Source: Mycolicibacterium sp. GF69
GTDB lineage: Bacteria; Actinomycetota; Actinomycetes; Mycobacteriales; Mycobacteriaceae
Length of the DNA: 64,000 bases
Assembly (NCBI RefSeq): GCF_003284965.1
Contig: NZ_QMEW01000001.1
Location: forward strand, 248,001 to 312,000
Reading direction: 5' to 3'
Part shown: positions 55,304 through 64,000 of the stretch, piece after piece
How the letters are laid out: every line of letters begins with the position of its first letter
How positions within the stretch are numbered: position 1 is the stretch's first letter
Translations under genes and position numbers: made by a program
Notes under the pieces: model-generated
What the model saw: the letters and a program-made list of their open reading frames with translations, nothing else
Database searches by the model: none
What the model was told of the DNA's origin: nothing

Positions 55304-55340
55304 GGTGCGTTACCGATCGCTCAACGACTGGTAGCGCACC
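55304..55340. terminator. Hairpin at the end of the sdh1 operon
   Basis: GGTGCG-T-TACC (55304-55314) pairs with GGTA-G-CGCACC (55330-55340), 15-base loop, with a T-G wobble. It lies between the convergent 53-residue gene and the flavin reductase. Confidence 0.6.
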
Positions 55341-55344
55341 CAGA

Positions 55345-56630
<1,286 letters not shown>

Positions 56631-56641
56631 TCCGGGTGAGG

Positions 56642-56681
56642 TCGGTGTATTTAGTTGCGCTCGACGCAACGACTACACCGA
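56642..56681. terminator. Hairpin between convergent gap-like gene and pe
   Basis: TCGGTGTA (56642-56649) pairs with TACACCGA (56674-56681), and GTTGCG (56654-56659) with CGCAAC (56665-56670) inside it. The total forms a two-part stem in the 62-base gap between two stop codons. Confidence 0.7.
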
Positions 56682-56692
56682 AATCCCTCGGC

Positions 56693-57850
56693 TCAGGGGT
56701 GCGGCGGGTCGGGCGGCTGGTGCTTCAGCACGTACTGGAACCCGGCGAGCATCTGTGACAGCGGATCCGCGGCGCCGCCGAACGCGGCCTGAGTGGCGGG
56801 TGCGGTGACCGCCGCGGGGTCATAGCCGTTGCCGGGAGCCACTGTGATCGGCGCGGTCGCCGGATCGTCGGCCCGTGAGTATCCGGCATCTACATACGGC
56901 TGCAACACCTTGTCGAGCTTGATCAGCGTCTCCTCCGGCACGCCGATGTATTTGAAGGGCAGCACCAGCGGGAGATGTTCCTCGGGAATGAAGTACGTCG
57001 TCGTCTTGGCGCCGCGGGAGTTGACGGTCGTCCGGATGTTCTGCGGCGGCACCATACTCGGTTTGGTGAACGCCACCGAGGTGTGACCGGTCGCAAGACC
57101 CACGATTGCATTGATGACAGACATCCAGTTGTCCGGGCGGTCCGGCCAGTCGGCGATGCTGTCGTAGGCGGAGACGAACTGGTAGGTGTCGTATTGGCTT
57201 TCCACCGGTGGCGGTACCCGGTAGTCGAGTGAAGGCGTCATGGTTCCGACCGGAAACGATCGGGTCAAAAAGCTCTCGCCGAACGCGTGCCGCGCCACCG
57301 GGTCGCCGTACATCGCGAAGCTCAACTGATCGGGAGGCGGGGCGGCGGGGTCGTAGGCCAGTCGCGCCTGTACCTCGTTGAGCACCAGCGCGCCCTCGGA
57401 CAGCCCGAGCACCGTACCGGGGCCGCCCTTCCGGATCGCTTCGATCAGGTCCGGAGCTCCCACGTCGACCGACTCACCCACGCTTGGGCCGTCGAAACCA
57501 GCTCCGGGCATAAATTCGTCGAGCTTGCCGATCCCGGGGAACAGCCGTTCCAGGGTGTGTCCCTGCACCTGCCCGGAGGGGTAGTCGACGATCTGGCGGT
57601 CGAGACCGGGAAACCAGTCGGCGCCGGTGCGCATGATGTATTCGTCGTAGGGAATGCCCAGGACGCGAGCGCCACCGAGGGCGTAGCCCTTGCCCGGGGT
57701 CCCGATGGGCGGATTGTCGGTCGCGGTACCGGGGGGCGGCGGCACGGCCGGGGCCACCGCGGTGTCATCGGCCGCCGAGATCCCCAATCCGAGACTGCCT
57801 GCGGCGCTGACGGTTGCGAGCGCAGTGCCGAGTGCGAGTAGTCGTTTCAT
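56693..57850 (-). CDS. pe: Secreted PE-PPE-domain acyltransferase of the TPP pathway
   Basis: 385 residues. Signal peptide ([20 protein letters not shown]), then a PE-PPE serine-hydrolase domain: [21 protein letters not shown], nucleophile elbow [28 protein letters not shown] and [13 protein letters not shown]. In M. smegmatis the homologue (locus beside fadD23) completes trehalose polyphleates by moving phleic acyl chains outside the cell membrane. The catalytic Ser is in GLSEG; Asp and His candidates were not resolved. C-terminus is Pro-rich ([10 protein letters not shown]). Confidence 0.87.
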   Translation of the reverse strand: MKRLLALGTALATVSAAGSLGLGISAADDTAVAPAVPPPPGTATDNPPIGTPGKGYALGGARVLGIPYDEYIMRTGADWFPGLDRQIVDYPSGQVQGHTLERLFPGIGKLDEFMPGAGFDGPSVGESVDVGAPDLIEAIRKGGPGTVLGLSEGALVLNEVQARLAYDPAAPPPDQLSFAMYGDPVARHAFGESFLTRSFPVGTMTPSLDYRVPPPVESQYDTYQFVSAYDSIADWPDRPDNWMSVINAIVGLATGHTSVAFTKPSMVPPQNIRTTVNSRGAKTTTYFIPEEHLPLVLPFKYIGVPEETLIKLDKVLQPYVDAGYSRADDPATAPITVAPGNGYDPAAVTAPATQAAFGGAADPLSQMLAGFQYVLKHQPPDPPHP

Positions 57851-57928
57851 GCCTTTCGCGAACCTCCCCGCCCTACTCGGCTGCCTCGTTCCGAACCCTA
57901 CTCCGCTTCGTGGCCCTCGCGGGTGCAG

Positions 57929-59740
57929 TCAGGGGGCTTGCGCGTCCAAGCGGGTGAACTGATTTTGCAGATACTGCTCGACGCAGGCCGCGCGCCGGAT
58001 CTTGCCGCTGGTCGTCGTGGGAATCGAGCCGGAAGCCACCAGTACGAGATCCTCGACGGTCAACCCGTGCGCATTCGATATAGCGGCGGTGAGCTCACTT
58101 TTGATGCCAGCGAGCCGGCGCATCGCGTCCTCGTCGCGCTCGGGCGGCTTCTTGAGCTCGATGACGGTGACCAGTTTTTCGGTGCTGTTCACCGCAACGG
58201 ATATGGCCGCGACCCGACCGCCGGTGATCGCTTGCACCGTCGCCTCGATGTCCTCGGGATAGTGATTACGACCTCGGATTATCAGCAGATCCTTGATACG
58301 ACCGACGATGAACAACCCACCCTCGTAGATGAAGCCGAGGTCGCCGGTTCGCAGCCACGGCCCGTCCGGCGTGCCGGGTGACGGGTCGGCAAGCGTTGCG
58401 CCGAAACAACTCTGCTCCTCTGCCGGTTTGCCCCAGTAACCGTCGGCGACATTCTCGCCGTGCACCCAGATTTCGCCGACCAGGTCCGGCGCGCACTCAC
58501 GAAGCGTCTCGCTGTCGACGATTCGTAGCGAGGGGGATTGTGGCACTTGGTATCTGACGAGCGCCGTACCTTTCCCAGTTGTCGGGCCTCTCCCCCTTGC
58601 GCAGGGTTTGACGCGGCCAGCGCCGAGTTCCGCGGTGTCGAAGTGGACTGCCGGCGACGATTCATTCCAAATGTCCGACGCCACGAAGACCGTTGCCTCC
58701 GCCATGCCGTACGAAGGACGCATCATGTGGTCCCGGAAATTGAAGTGCGCAAACCGATCGACGAAGCGATGCAAGGTGGCCGCCTCGACCCGTTCCGCTC
58801 CGCTGATGATCCCCACGACGCCGCCCAGGTCCAGCCCGGCCAGATCGTCGTCGGTCGTCTTGCGGGCAGCCAAGTCGAACGCGAAGTTGGGCGCCGCCGA
58901 CCACGCATGAGGATTCTGGGCCAGGGCACGCACCCACCGCGCCGGCCTTTCCAGGAACGCGACCGGGCTCATCAGGTCGCCGCGACGGCCACTAAGGATC
59001 GGTGCGCAGACTCCCAGCACCAAACCCATGTCGTGGTAGAAGGGCAGCCACGACACGTACGTGCCGTTCGCTGGGAGTGGGGTTTCGGTGAAGTAACTCC
59101 GGCTCAACTGCTCGAAATTCACCGTGAGGTTACGGTGCGAGATCATGGCTCCGGTCGGCAGCCGCGTTGAGCCCGAGCTGTATTGCAGGTACGCAATACT
59201 CGGCAGGTCAGCCGACTCGAGGCTCGCTGCACCCTCGGCATCGAGATTCAACGAATCGATCTCGACGATCTTCGGCGCTGTGTCCAGTTGTGCCTGCACG
59301 ACGTAATCGCCGACATAGTCCGCAGCCTGCGATGTCGTGAAAACAACGGAGGGCTGCGTATCGCGAAGGACCGCACCCACCCCCTCCTGACCCGAGCCGC
59401 GGTGGGGCAACGGAAGCGGGACCGCGACGAGTCCGGCCTGCATGGACCCCAGGAATGCCAGGACGTAGTCCAGGCCCTGCGGAGCCAGGATCACCGCCCT
59501 GTCCCCCACGGACCCGTGCAGCCGGAGCTCGCATGCGAGGTTCAGTGTTCTGCGAGCCAGCTGGGACCACGTGAGATCTTCGGAAACACCCGCCGGGTCC
59601 TGGTCGTAGTCGGTGAACGTGTACGCGACGTCATCGGGCCGCATGCTGGCACGGCCATGCAGCATCGACAGGATTGACGACTGGGACGTCGCGAGCTGAT
59701 TCAGCGTGCCCTCCGGGATCCCGATGTGAGCTGGCGGCAT
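57929..59740 (-). CDS. fadD23: Fatty acyl-AMP ligase FadD23 (TPP pathway)
   Basis: 603 residues, ANL superfamily of the FAAL branch. P-loop region YLQYSSGSTRLPTGAMISHRN lacks the PKG of acyl-CoA ligases, which is usual for FAALs. YGMAEATVFVAS, GRIKDLLIIRGRNHYPEDIEATV and GKIRRAACVEQYL follow. It should adenylate a long or polyunsaturated fatty acid and load it onto the pathway polyketide synthase, which would lie beyond the window. Lies between pe and mmpL10, as in the TPP locus of M. smegmatis. Confidence 0.88.
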   Translation of the reverse strand: MPPAHIGIPEGTLNQLATSQSSILSMLHGRASMRPDDVAYTFTDYDQDPAGVSEDLTWSQLARRTLNLACELRLHGSVGDRAVILAPQGLDYVLAFLGSMQAGLVAVPLPLPHRGSGQEGVGAVLRDTQPSVVFTTSQAADYVGDYVVQAQLDTAPKIVEIDSLNLDAEGAASLESADLPSIAYLQYSSGSTRLPTGAMISHRNLTVNFEQLSRSYFTETPLPANGTYVSWLPFYHDMGLVLGVCAPILSGRRGDLMSPVAFLERPARWVRALAQNPHAWSAAPNFAFDLAARKTTDDDLAGLDLGGVVGIISGAERVEAATLHRFVDRFAHFNFRDHMMRPSYGMAEATVFVASDIWNESSPAVHFDTAELGAGRVKPCARGRGPTTGKGTALVRYQVPQSPSLRIVDSETLRECAPDLVGEIWVHGENVADGYWGKPAEEQSCFGATLADPSPGTPDGPWLRTGDLGFIYEGGLFIVGRIKDLLIIRGRNHYPEDIEATVQAITGGRVAAISVAVNSTEKLVTVIELKKPPERDEDAMRRLAGIKSELTAAISNAHGLTVEDLVLVASGSIPTTTSGKIRRAACVEQYLQNQFTRLDAQAP

Positions 59741-59782
59741 GTCTTGCTCATGGCCGCTCTGTTCGTAGTGTCACACACGCTC

Positions 59783-62700
59783 CTAGGCGATTTCGACCGG
59801 TGCCCGTGCCGTCGACGGCCGCGACCGCATCCGGGACGGCCACCAGTTCGCCCGCCCGACCAGCGCGGCGATGGCGGGCACCGTGATCGTGCGAACCACG
59901 AAGGTGTCCAGCAGGATCCCCACGCCGATCACGAATCCACCTTGGACGACGATGCCGATGCTGGAGAACAGGAGGCCGGCCATCGAAGCGGCGAAGATCA
60001 GTCCGGCCGCGGTGATCACACCACCTGTCGAACCCAGAGTGCGGATGACGCCGAAACGCACGCTGTGCGGAGATTCGTCGCGCAGCCGCGACACGAACAG
60101 CATGTTGTAGTCGGCGCCCACTGCGACCAGCACCACGAACGCCAACGGCGGCACACTCCAGTGCAGCTCCTGACCGAGTATCAGCTGGAACGTCAGGACA
60201 CCGATACCGATCGCCGCGAAGTACGAGACCACCACCGAACCGACGAGGTACAGGGGCGCGATGATCGAACGCAGCAGCACGGTCAAGGTCAACAGCACGA
60301 CGATGAGGGCCATGACGATGATGAACCGGATGTCGCGCTGGTAATAGTCGCGCGTGTCCCGCAGCGCGGCCGGATAGCCGCCCATCGAAATCGAGGCGTC
60401 GGCGAGTGCGGTGTTGGGTTGGGCGCCCCGGGCGACGTCACTGATTGCGTTGACCTGGTCCATCGCCTCGGAGCTGAACGGGTTGAGTTTGGTTTGCACC
60501 AGATACCGCACCGAGTGGCCGTCGGGCGAAACGAACGCCTTTGCGGCCTTCTGGAACTCGACTGCGTTGAGCACTTCGGCCGGAATGTTGAACCCCGCCA
60601 TCGACGAGTCGGCCGCGTCGTGCCGCATCGTCAACAAGAACGCCGACGCCTGGTCGAGACCCGACGCCATCAGTTTGACCTGGTCGACCAGTTCATCGAC
60701 GCCGTCGGCCACTCGCTGACTTCCGCCTGCCAGGCGGTCGGCACCTTGCTGCAGGTCGGTCAGACCCGCCTCGATTCCGCCCGGCTTGTCCAACCCCATC
60801 TCGCTGGCGGCCTCGCCGACGGCTGTCAGTGCACCGTTCAGTTTGTTCATCGTGTTGTTGAGGGCTTGTCTGTTCTCGACACTCTGCAACTCACCGGCCA
60901 GCTGGTTGATCCGCTCCCGGCTTCCGTCATTACGCGCGTCGACCACCTGCTGGAAATTCGCGCGGGTGGCGCTGCAGGACGGATTGGCATCGCAGACCGC
61001 GTTGCCGTTCAACGCCATCAGGACTGGGCCTATCCACTCGAAGAAGTCCACGACGACGGAGAACCTCATACCCGTGGCGGTGCCGAGCTTGTTGATGCTG
61101 TCGATGAGCTGGGCGGCGACGTCGACGTACCGCACCAGCGTGTCACCGCTGTACTTGGTTCGCACCGACGAGACCGTCTCGAGCAGGCTTTCGATACTGG
61201 GCGTGATCGAGTCGACGCGTGCGCGCATGTCTGCGAGGGTGTCGGCCAGCGTGTTGGCGCCGGTCGCCAGTTCGTCGAGGTCGTCGCTGTGCGAAGCGAT
61301 CTGGGCGGAACCCTCGGCCAACCGGTCACCGACGATGCCGGCCTGAAACGTCGCCCGGAACTCCCTGGGCACCTCTCCCAGCGGTCTCGTGACGCCGCTG
61401 ACCAGCGAAACGTCCGGCAACTGCGCGATGCGTGAGGCCATCTGCTCCAGGTCGGCCAACGCCCGCGGACTGCGCAGGTCATGCGGAGACTGGACGAGAA
61501 CGTACTGCGGGATGGACTGGCTGATCGGGAAATGACGCTCCAGTGCCGCGTACCCGATCGAGCTGGGCGCCGAGGCCGCCACCGCCTTGCGATCGTCATA
61601 GTTGAAACGCGTGACGACCGCGAACCCGGCCAACAACGCCAACACCAACAAACTGCACACCAGATGCGTCACCGGCCGGCGCACGATGCGGGCGCCCGAA
61701 CGCCGCCAGAACCGGGCGGTCAGTTCGCGCCGCGGCTTGACCCAGCCGCGCGGTCCGGCGAGCGCCAGTATCGCCGGCAGCAAAGTGATTCCGGCCAGAT
61801 ACGCCATTCCGATGCCGATCGCACACGACACCCCGATCGTCCTGAACACCCCCATCTGGGCGAAGCTCATGACGAGGAAGGTGATGCCGACCGTGGCGGC
61901 AGAGGCCGTGATGACCTTGCCGATCGAGACCATCGCCGCTCGGACCGCTTGATCGAAATCAGCGCCGGACCGCAGATAGTCGTGGTACCGGCTGATGAGA
62001 AAGACCGCGTAGTCCGTTCCGGCGCCGGCCATGATCGCGCTCAGGAACACGACGGACTGGTTGGAGACGCCCGAACCCGTCAACTGGGAGTAGCCGGCCA
62101 CCACCGCCTGCGCAATCAACAGCGACGACCCGATGGTGACCAACGGCAGCAGCATCGTGACCACGTTCCGGTAGACCAGCACCAGCACGGTCAGCACCAA
62201 CACGCCGATCGCGATCTCGATGGGCAGCCGATCACGGTCCCCCGCGACGGTCAGGTCCGCGGCCGTCGCGGCTGGGCCGGTGACGTAAACGGTGAGTTGG
62301 CCGGCCCGGTTGTCTCGGCCGACGTGGTGGGTGATGACGTCGCTTACCCGGTTGAATGAGTCGAAGGCGCGGGGAGTGCCCAACTCACCCTCGAGATTGA
62401 CCGGCAGCACCCACGTCGTCTTGTCCTCGCTGGTCAGGAACTGCCGCAGCTGCGGTGTGCTGAGGAAGTCCTGCACCGACACCACATCGGTGACGTCGTC
62501 GCGCAACGCGTCGACCACCCTGCGGTACACGGCCTCATCGTCGGGGGTGAGCCCGTTTTCGTTGATGAACGCAATTACCAGCAGGTTGTCCGAACCCGAT
62601 TCGTCGAAGGCCTCGGCCATCTTCGCGGCGCTGACGCTCGACGGTGCATCGTCGGGCAAAATGACCAGCGGATGCTTCTGTGCCATCTCGCCGAGGGACG

Positions 62701-62791
62701 GCAACGTCAGCGGTAGGGCCACGGCCATCGCCGCCCAGATCCCGATAACCACCAACGGCCATCGCAGCATGAGATCGGCTAGACGTCGCAT
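59783..62791 (-). CDS. mmpL10: RND-type lipid exporter MmpL10
   Basis: 1002 residues with 12 predicted membrane helices in two groups separated by large external loops. The proton-relay Asp-Tyr pairs are in GAGTDYAVFLISRYHDYLRSG (TM4) and GADYNMLFVSRLRDE (TM10). The first external loop has the MmpL-typical PDDAPSSVSAAKMAEAF. MmpL10 exports acyltrehalose precursors; in the TPP pathway it moves diacyltrehalose to the surface for Pe. It follows fadD23 in the TPP order. Confidence 0.9.
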   Translation of the reverse strand: MRRLADLMLRWPLVVIGIWAAMAVALPLTLPSLGEMAQKHPLVILPDDAPSSVSAAKMAEAFDESGSDNLLVIAFINENGLTPDDEAVYRRVVDALRDDVTDVVSVQDFLSTPQLRQFLTSEDKTTWVLPVNLEGELGTPRAFDSFNRVSDVITHHVGRDNRAGQLTVYVTGPAATAADLTVAGDRDRLPIEIAIGVLVLTVLVLVYRNVVTMLLPLVTIGSSLLIAQAVVAGYSQLTGSGVSNQSVVFLSAIMAGAGTDYAVFLISRYHDYLRSGADFDQAVRAAMVSIGKVITASAATVGITFLVMSFAQMGVFRTIGVSCAIGIGMAYLAGITLLPAILALAGPRGWVKPRRELTARFWRRSGARIVRRPVTHLVCSLLVLALLAGFAVVTRFNYDDRKAVAASAPSSIGYAALERHFPISQSIPQYVLVQSPHDLRSPRALADLEQMASRIAQLPDVSLVSGVTRPLGEVPREFRATFQAGIVGDRLAEGSAQIASHSDDLDELATGANTLADTLADMRARVDSITPSIESLLETVSSVRTKYSGDTLVRYVDVAAQLIDSINKLGTATGMRFSVVVDFFEWIGPVLMALNGNAVCDANPSCSATRANFQQVVDARNDGSRERINQLAGELQSVENRQALNNTMNKLNGALTAVGEAASEMGLDKPGGIEAGLTDLQQGADRLAGGSQRVADGVDELVDQVKLMASGLDQASAFLLTMRHDAADSSMAGFNIPAEVLNAVEFQKAAKAFVSPDGHSVRYLVQTKLNPFSSEAMDQVNAISDVARGAQPNTALADASISMGGYPAALRDTRDYYQRDIRFIIVMALIVVLLTLTVLLRSIIAPLYLVGSVVVSYFAAIGIGVLTFQLILGQELHWSVPPLAFVVLVAVGADYNMLFVSRLRDESPHSVRFGVIRTLGSTGGVITAAGLIFAASMAGLLFSSIGIVVQGGFVIGVGILLDTFVVRTITVPAIAALVGRANWWPSRMRSRPSTARAPVEIA

Positions 62792-62882
62792 ATCGCCCTC
62801 ACCATTGCCTGAATGTCGGGCGTTGCTGGGTCAGGTCCGACATGGACCCCGGAAGGCTCCTGGCCATCGAGATTGCTCCTCG

Positions 62883-64000
62883 CTATGCGACGCGTCTCCA
62901 GTCCCCGTGGTCAGCCACCCGCAGCGACACCGACTTCATCACTTCCAGGTAGCGGATGACCGACTTGCGGGCGACCGGATTGTCGGGATGCAGGATCGCC
63001 ATGGCCGTGCCCTCCCCATACCGGAATATGTAAATCGTCAATTGGTATGAGAAACGGCCATCCGGATAGATTCCGATATTGCTCGCCAATCCCATATCGG
63101 CCGCCGCGAGGACGGCGTTCAGCGGAGCGGCGCCACCGTGCAGGAAATTCGACACCGGAAAGTTCGGCCGCGGCCAATCGAGCCACGGGGCCAACTCCAA
63201 TACGCGGTAATACGACACCCGCGCCATGTCCAGGCCGGAATCGAACGACGCCTGCGCTGCCCATGCGGCCTCGCCGAATGAGGCCGCACCTATTGGGACG
63301 ACGATCGGGATCAGGCCGGTGAACCAGCCCTGCGTCATGAAGTTGTCGTTGCCGGTGCGCGAATCCCTCGGGGTGAGACCGTAATAGGTGAGCGCACCCG
63401 TCAACTCGTGCTCCACCTGCGCGAGGCAGGCGAACAAGCCGCCCACGAAACGAGCGCCTGACGTCGCGCAGGACGATTCGAAGCGGTCGGTCTGCGCGGT
63501 GTCCATCAAAATTTCAGAGGTGATGACGCTGCTGGTCGATTTCCCCGGATCACCCAGCGGAAGCGGGAATTCCGGAAAGCCGCCCGCGTTCTCCTCGGCG
63601 AAGTCGATCCACGTCCGCACCCCTGGCGAATCCAGCGTCAACTCCGACGTATGCGCGCGCTCACGAATGCAGAAATCGTCGAAACTGCCCGCATCGGGAA
63701 GCGTGAGGGCCTCACCGCCTGCGCTCAACGCCGAATACATTCCGTTGGCTTCCAACATTGTTGTGCCGATCAGCGTTGCATCGCCGTGGATATGGTCCAT
63801 CGCGGCGAAGAATGTGAAGAAATCCGCGTTCTGGATTATCCCGAAAGTGAAGCAGGCCCACTCCAACGGATTCGGTATATCCACGACGTGAGCGCGGATT
63901 TCGTCGCTCGTCATGTCACCGTGCTCGACGGGCACGAATTCGATGTCGGCCGGATCCTCGAGGGCACGCCGAATGAACTGTCCGTCATCGGTGCGCTCGA
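62883..64000 (-). CDS. papA3: Polyketide-associated acyltransferase PapA3, 5' end outside window
   Basis: The frame is open to the right edge, so the first residues are missing; about 372 codons are present. Condensation-domain-type acyltransferase: the active-site HxxxD is DHIHGD (within FAAMDHIHGDATLIGTTM). It should acylate trehalose with polyketide-derived chains to give diacyltrehalose. Position next to mmpL10 and fadD23 fits papA3 of the TPP locus. The 91-base gap to mmpL10 shows no clear feature. The polyketide synthase is expected beyond 64000. Confidence 0.87.
   Translation of the reverse strand, partial: ERTDDGQFIRRALEDPADIEFVPVEHGDMTSDEIRAHVVDIPNPLEWACFTFGIIQNADFFTFFAAMDHIHGDATLIGTTMLEANGMYSALSAGGEALTLPDAGSFDDFCIRERAHTSELTLDSPGVRTWIDFAEENAGGFPEFPLPLGDPGKSTSSVITSEILMDTAQTDRFESSCATSGARFVGGLFACLAQVEHELTGALTYYGLTPRDSRTGNDNFMTQGWFTGLIPIVVPIGAASFGEAAWAAQASFDSGLDMARVSYYRVLELAPWLDWPRPNFPVSNFLHGGAAPLNAVLAAADMGLASNIGIYPDGRFSYQLTIYIFRYGEGTAMAILHPDNPVARKSVIRYLEVMKSVSLRVADHGDWRRVA

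Overview
The window is a high-GC actinobacterial chromosome segment. Gene content and order point to a non-tuberculous, probably fast-growing mycobacterium (Mycolicibacterium type). From left to right it follows, in reverse, the M. tuberculosis Rv0295c-Rv0245 block, with local insertions and losses, and it ends in a trehalose polyphleate (TPP) lipid locus like the one known from M. smegmatis. These identifications come from recognising protein sequences and motifs by eye; no database search was run.

Layout. 1-2688: end of a trehalose 2-sulfotransferase (stf0), trans-aconitate methyltransferase (tam) and an alpha/beta hydrolase. 2675-17189: the complete 11-gene ESX-3 type VII secretion operon on the minus strand (eccA3-eccB3-eccC3-PE5-PPE4-esxG-esxH-espG3-eccD3-mycP3-eccE3), almost every junction overlapping by a few bases, with two IdeR-like iron boxes before eccA3. 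17297-20403: SAM methyltransferase, DUF2236 oxygenase-like protein, TetR regulator and VOC protein. 20599-28479: a hydrolase / hydroxyacid dehydrogenase / FadE6 run, FadD2 with a repeat-built tail, and a LigD-type polymerase (PolD2). 28602-35187: accessory genes: lone STAS protein, NYN protein, MarR/TIGR03086 divergent pair, a remnant of an NCS2 permease, a CsbD/coiled-coil stress pair, a CobW GTPase, a second LigD-type polymerase and a YihY membrane protein.

35404-39258 is the most interesting part: a tightly overlapped operon of a PAS-GAF-SpoIIE phosphatase, a stand-alone B12-binding protein with the CarH-type Wx9EH light-sensor signature, a STAS protein with an intact DSTG phospho-acceptor motif, and a MOSC protein. 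It reads as a candidate cobalamin (possibly light) input into a partner-switching cascade.

39360-49199: SDR, a Tat lipoprotein of the FecB2 type, a queuosine-precursor transporter, 5-oxoprolinase subunits pxpB-pxpC, an AAC(2') acetyltransferase, then the nitrite assimilation group: NnaR (HemD fused to a winged helix), CbiX/SirB chelatase for siroheme, and convergent nirBD. 49400-55833: Hsp20 with a HAIR-like element, a Thr/Pro-rich anchored protein, a PEP-mutase-family enzyme, the Sdh1 succinate dehydrogenase operon with a 53-residue protein at its end, and a flavin reductase. 55956-64000: GAP-family protein, then pe, fadD23, mmpL10 and papA3 (cut by the window end) of the TPP locus.

Several transcription units end in long inverted repeats without a U-run, often between convergent genes. 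No tRNA, rRNA, CRISPR array, insertion sequence or prophage was seen. No stretch longer than about 220 bases lacks a gene; the largest, 35188-35403, shows nothing I can name.
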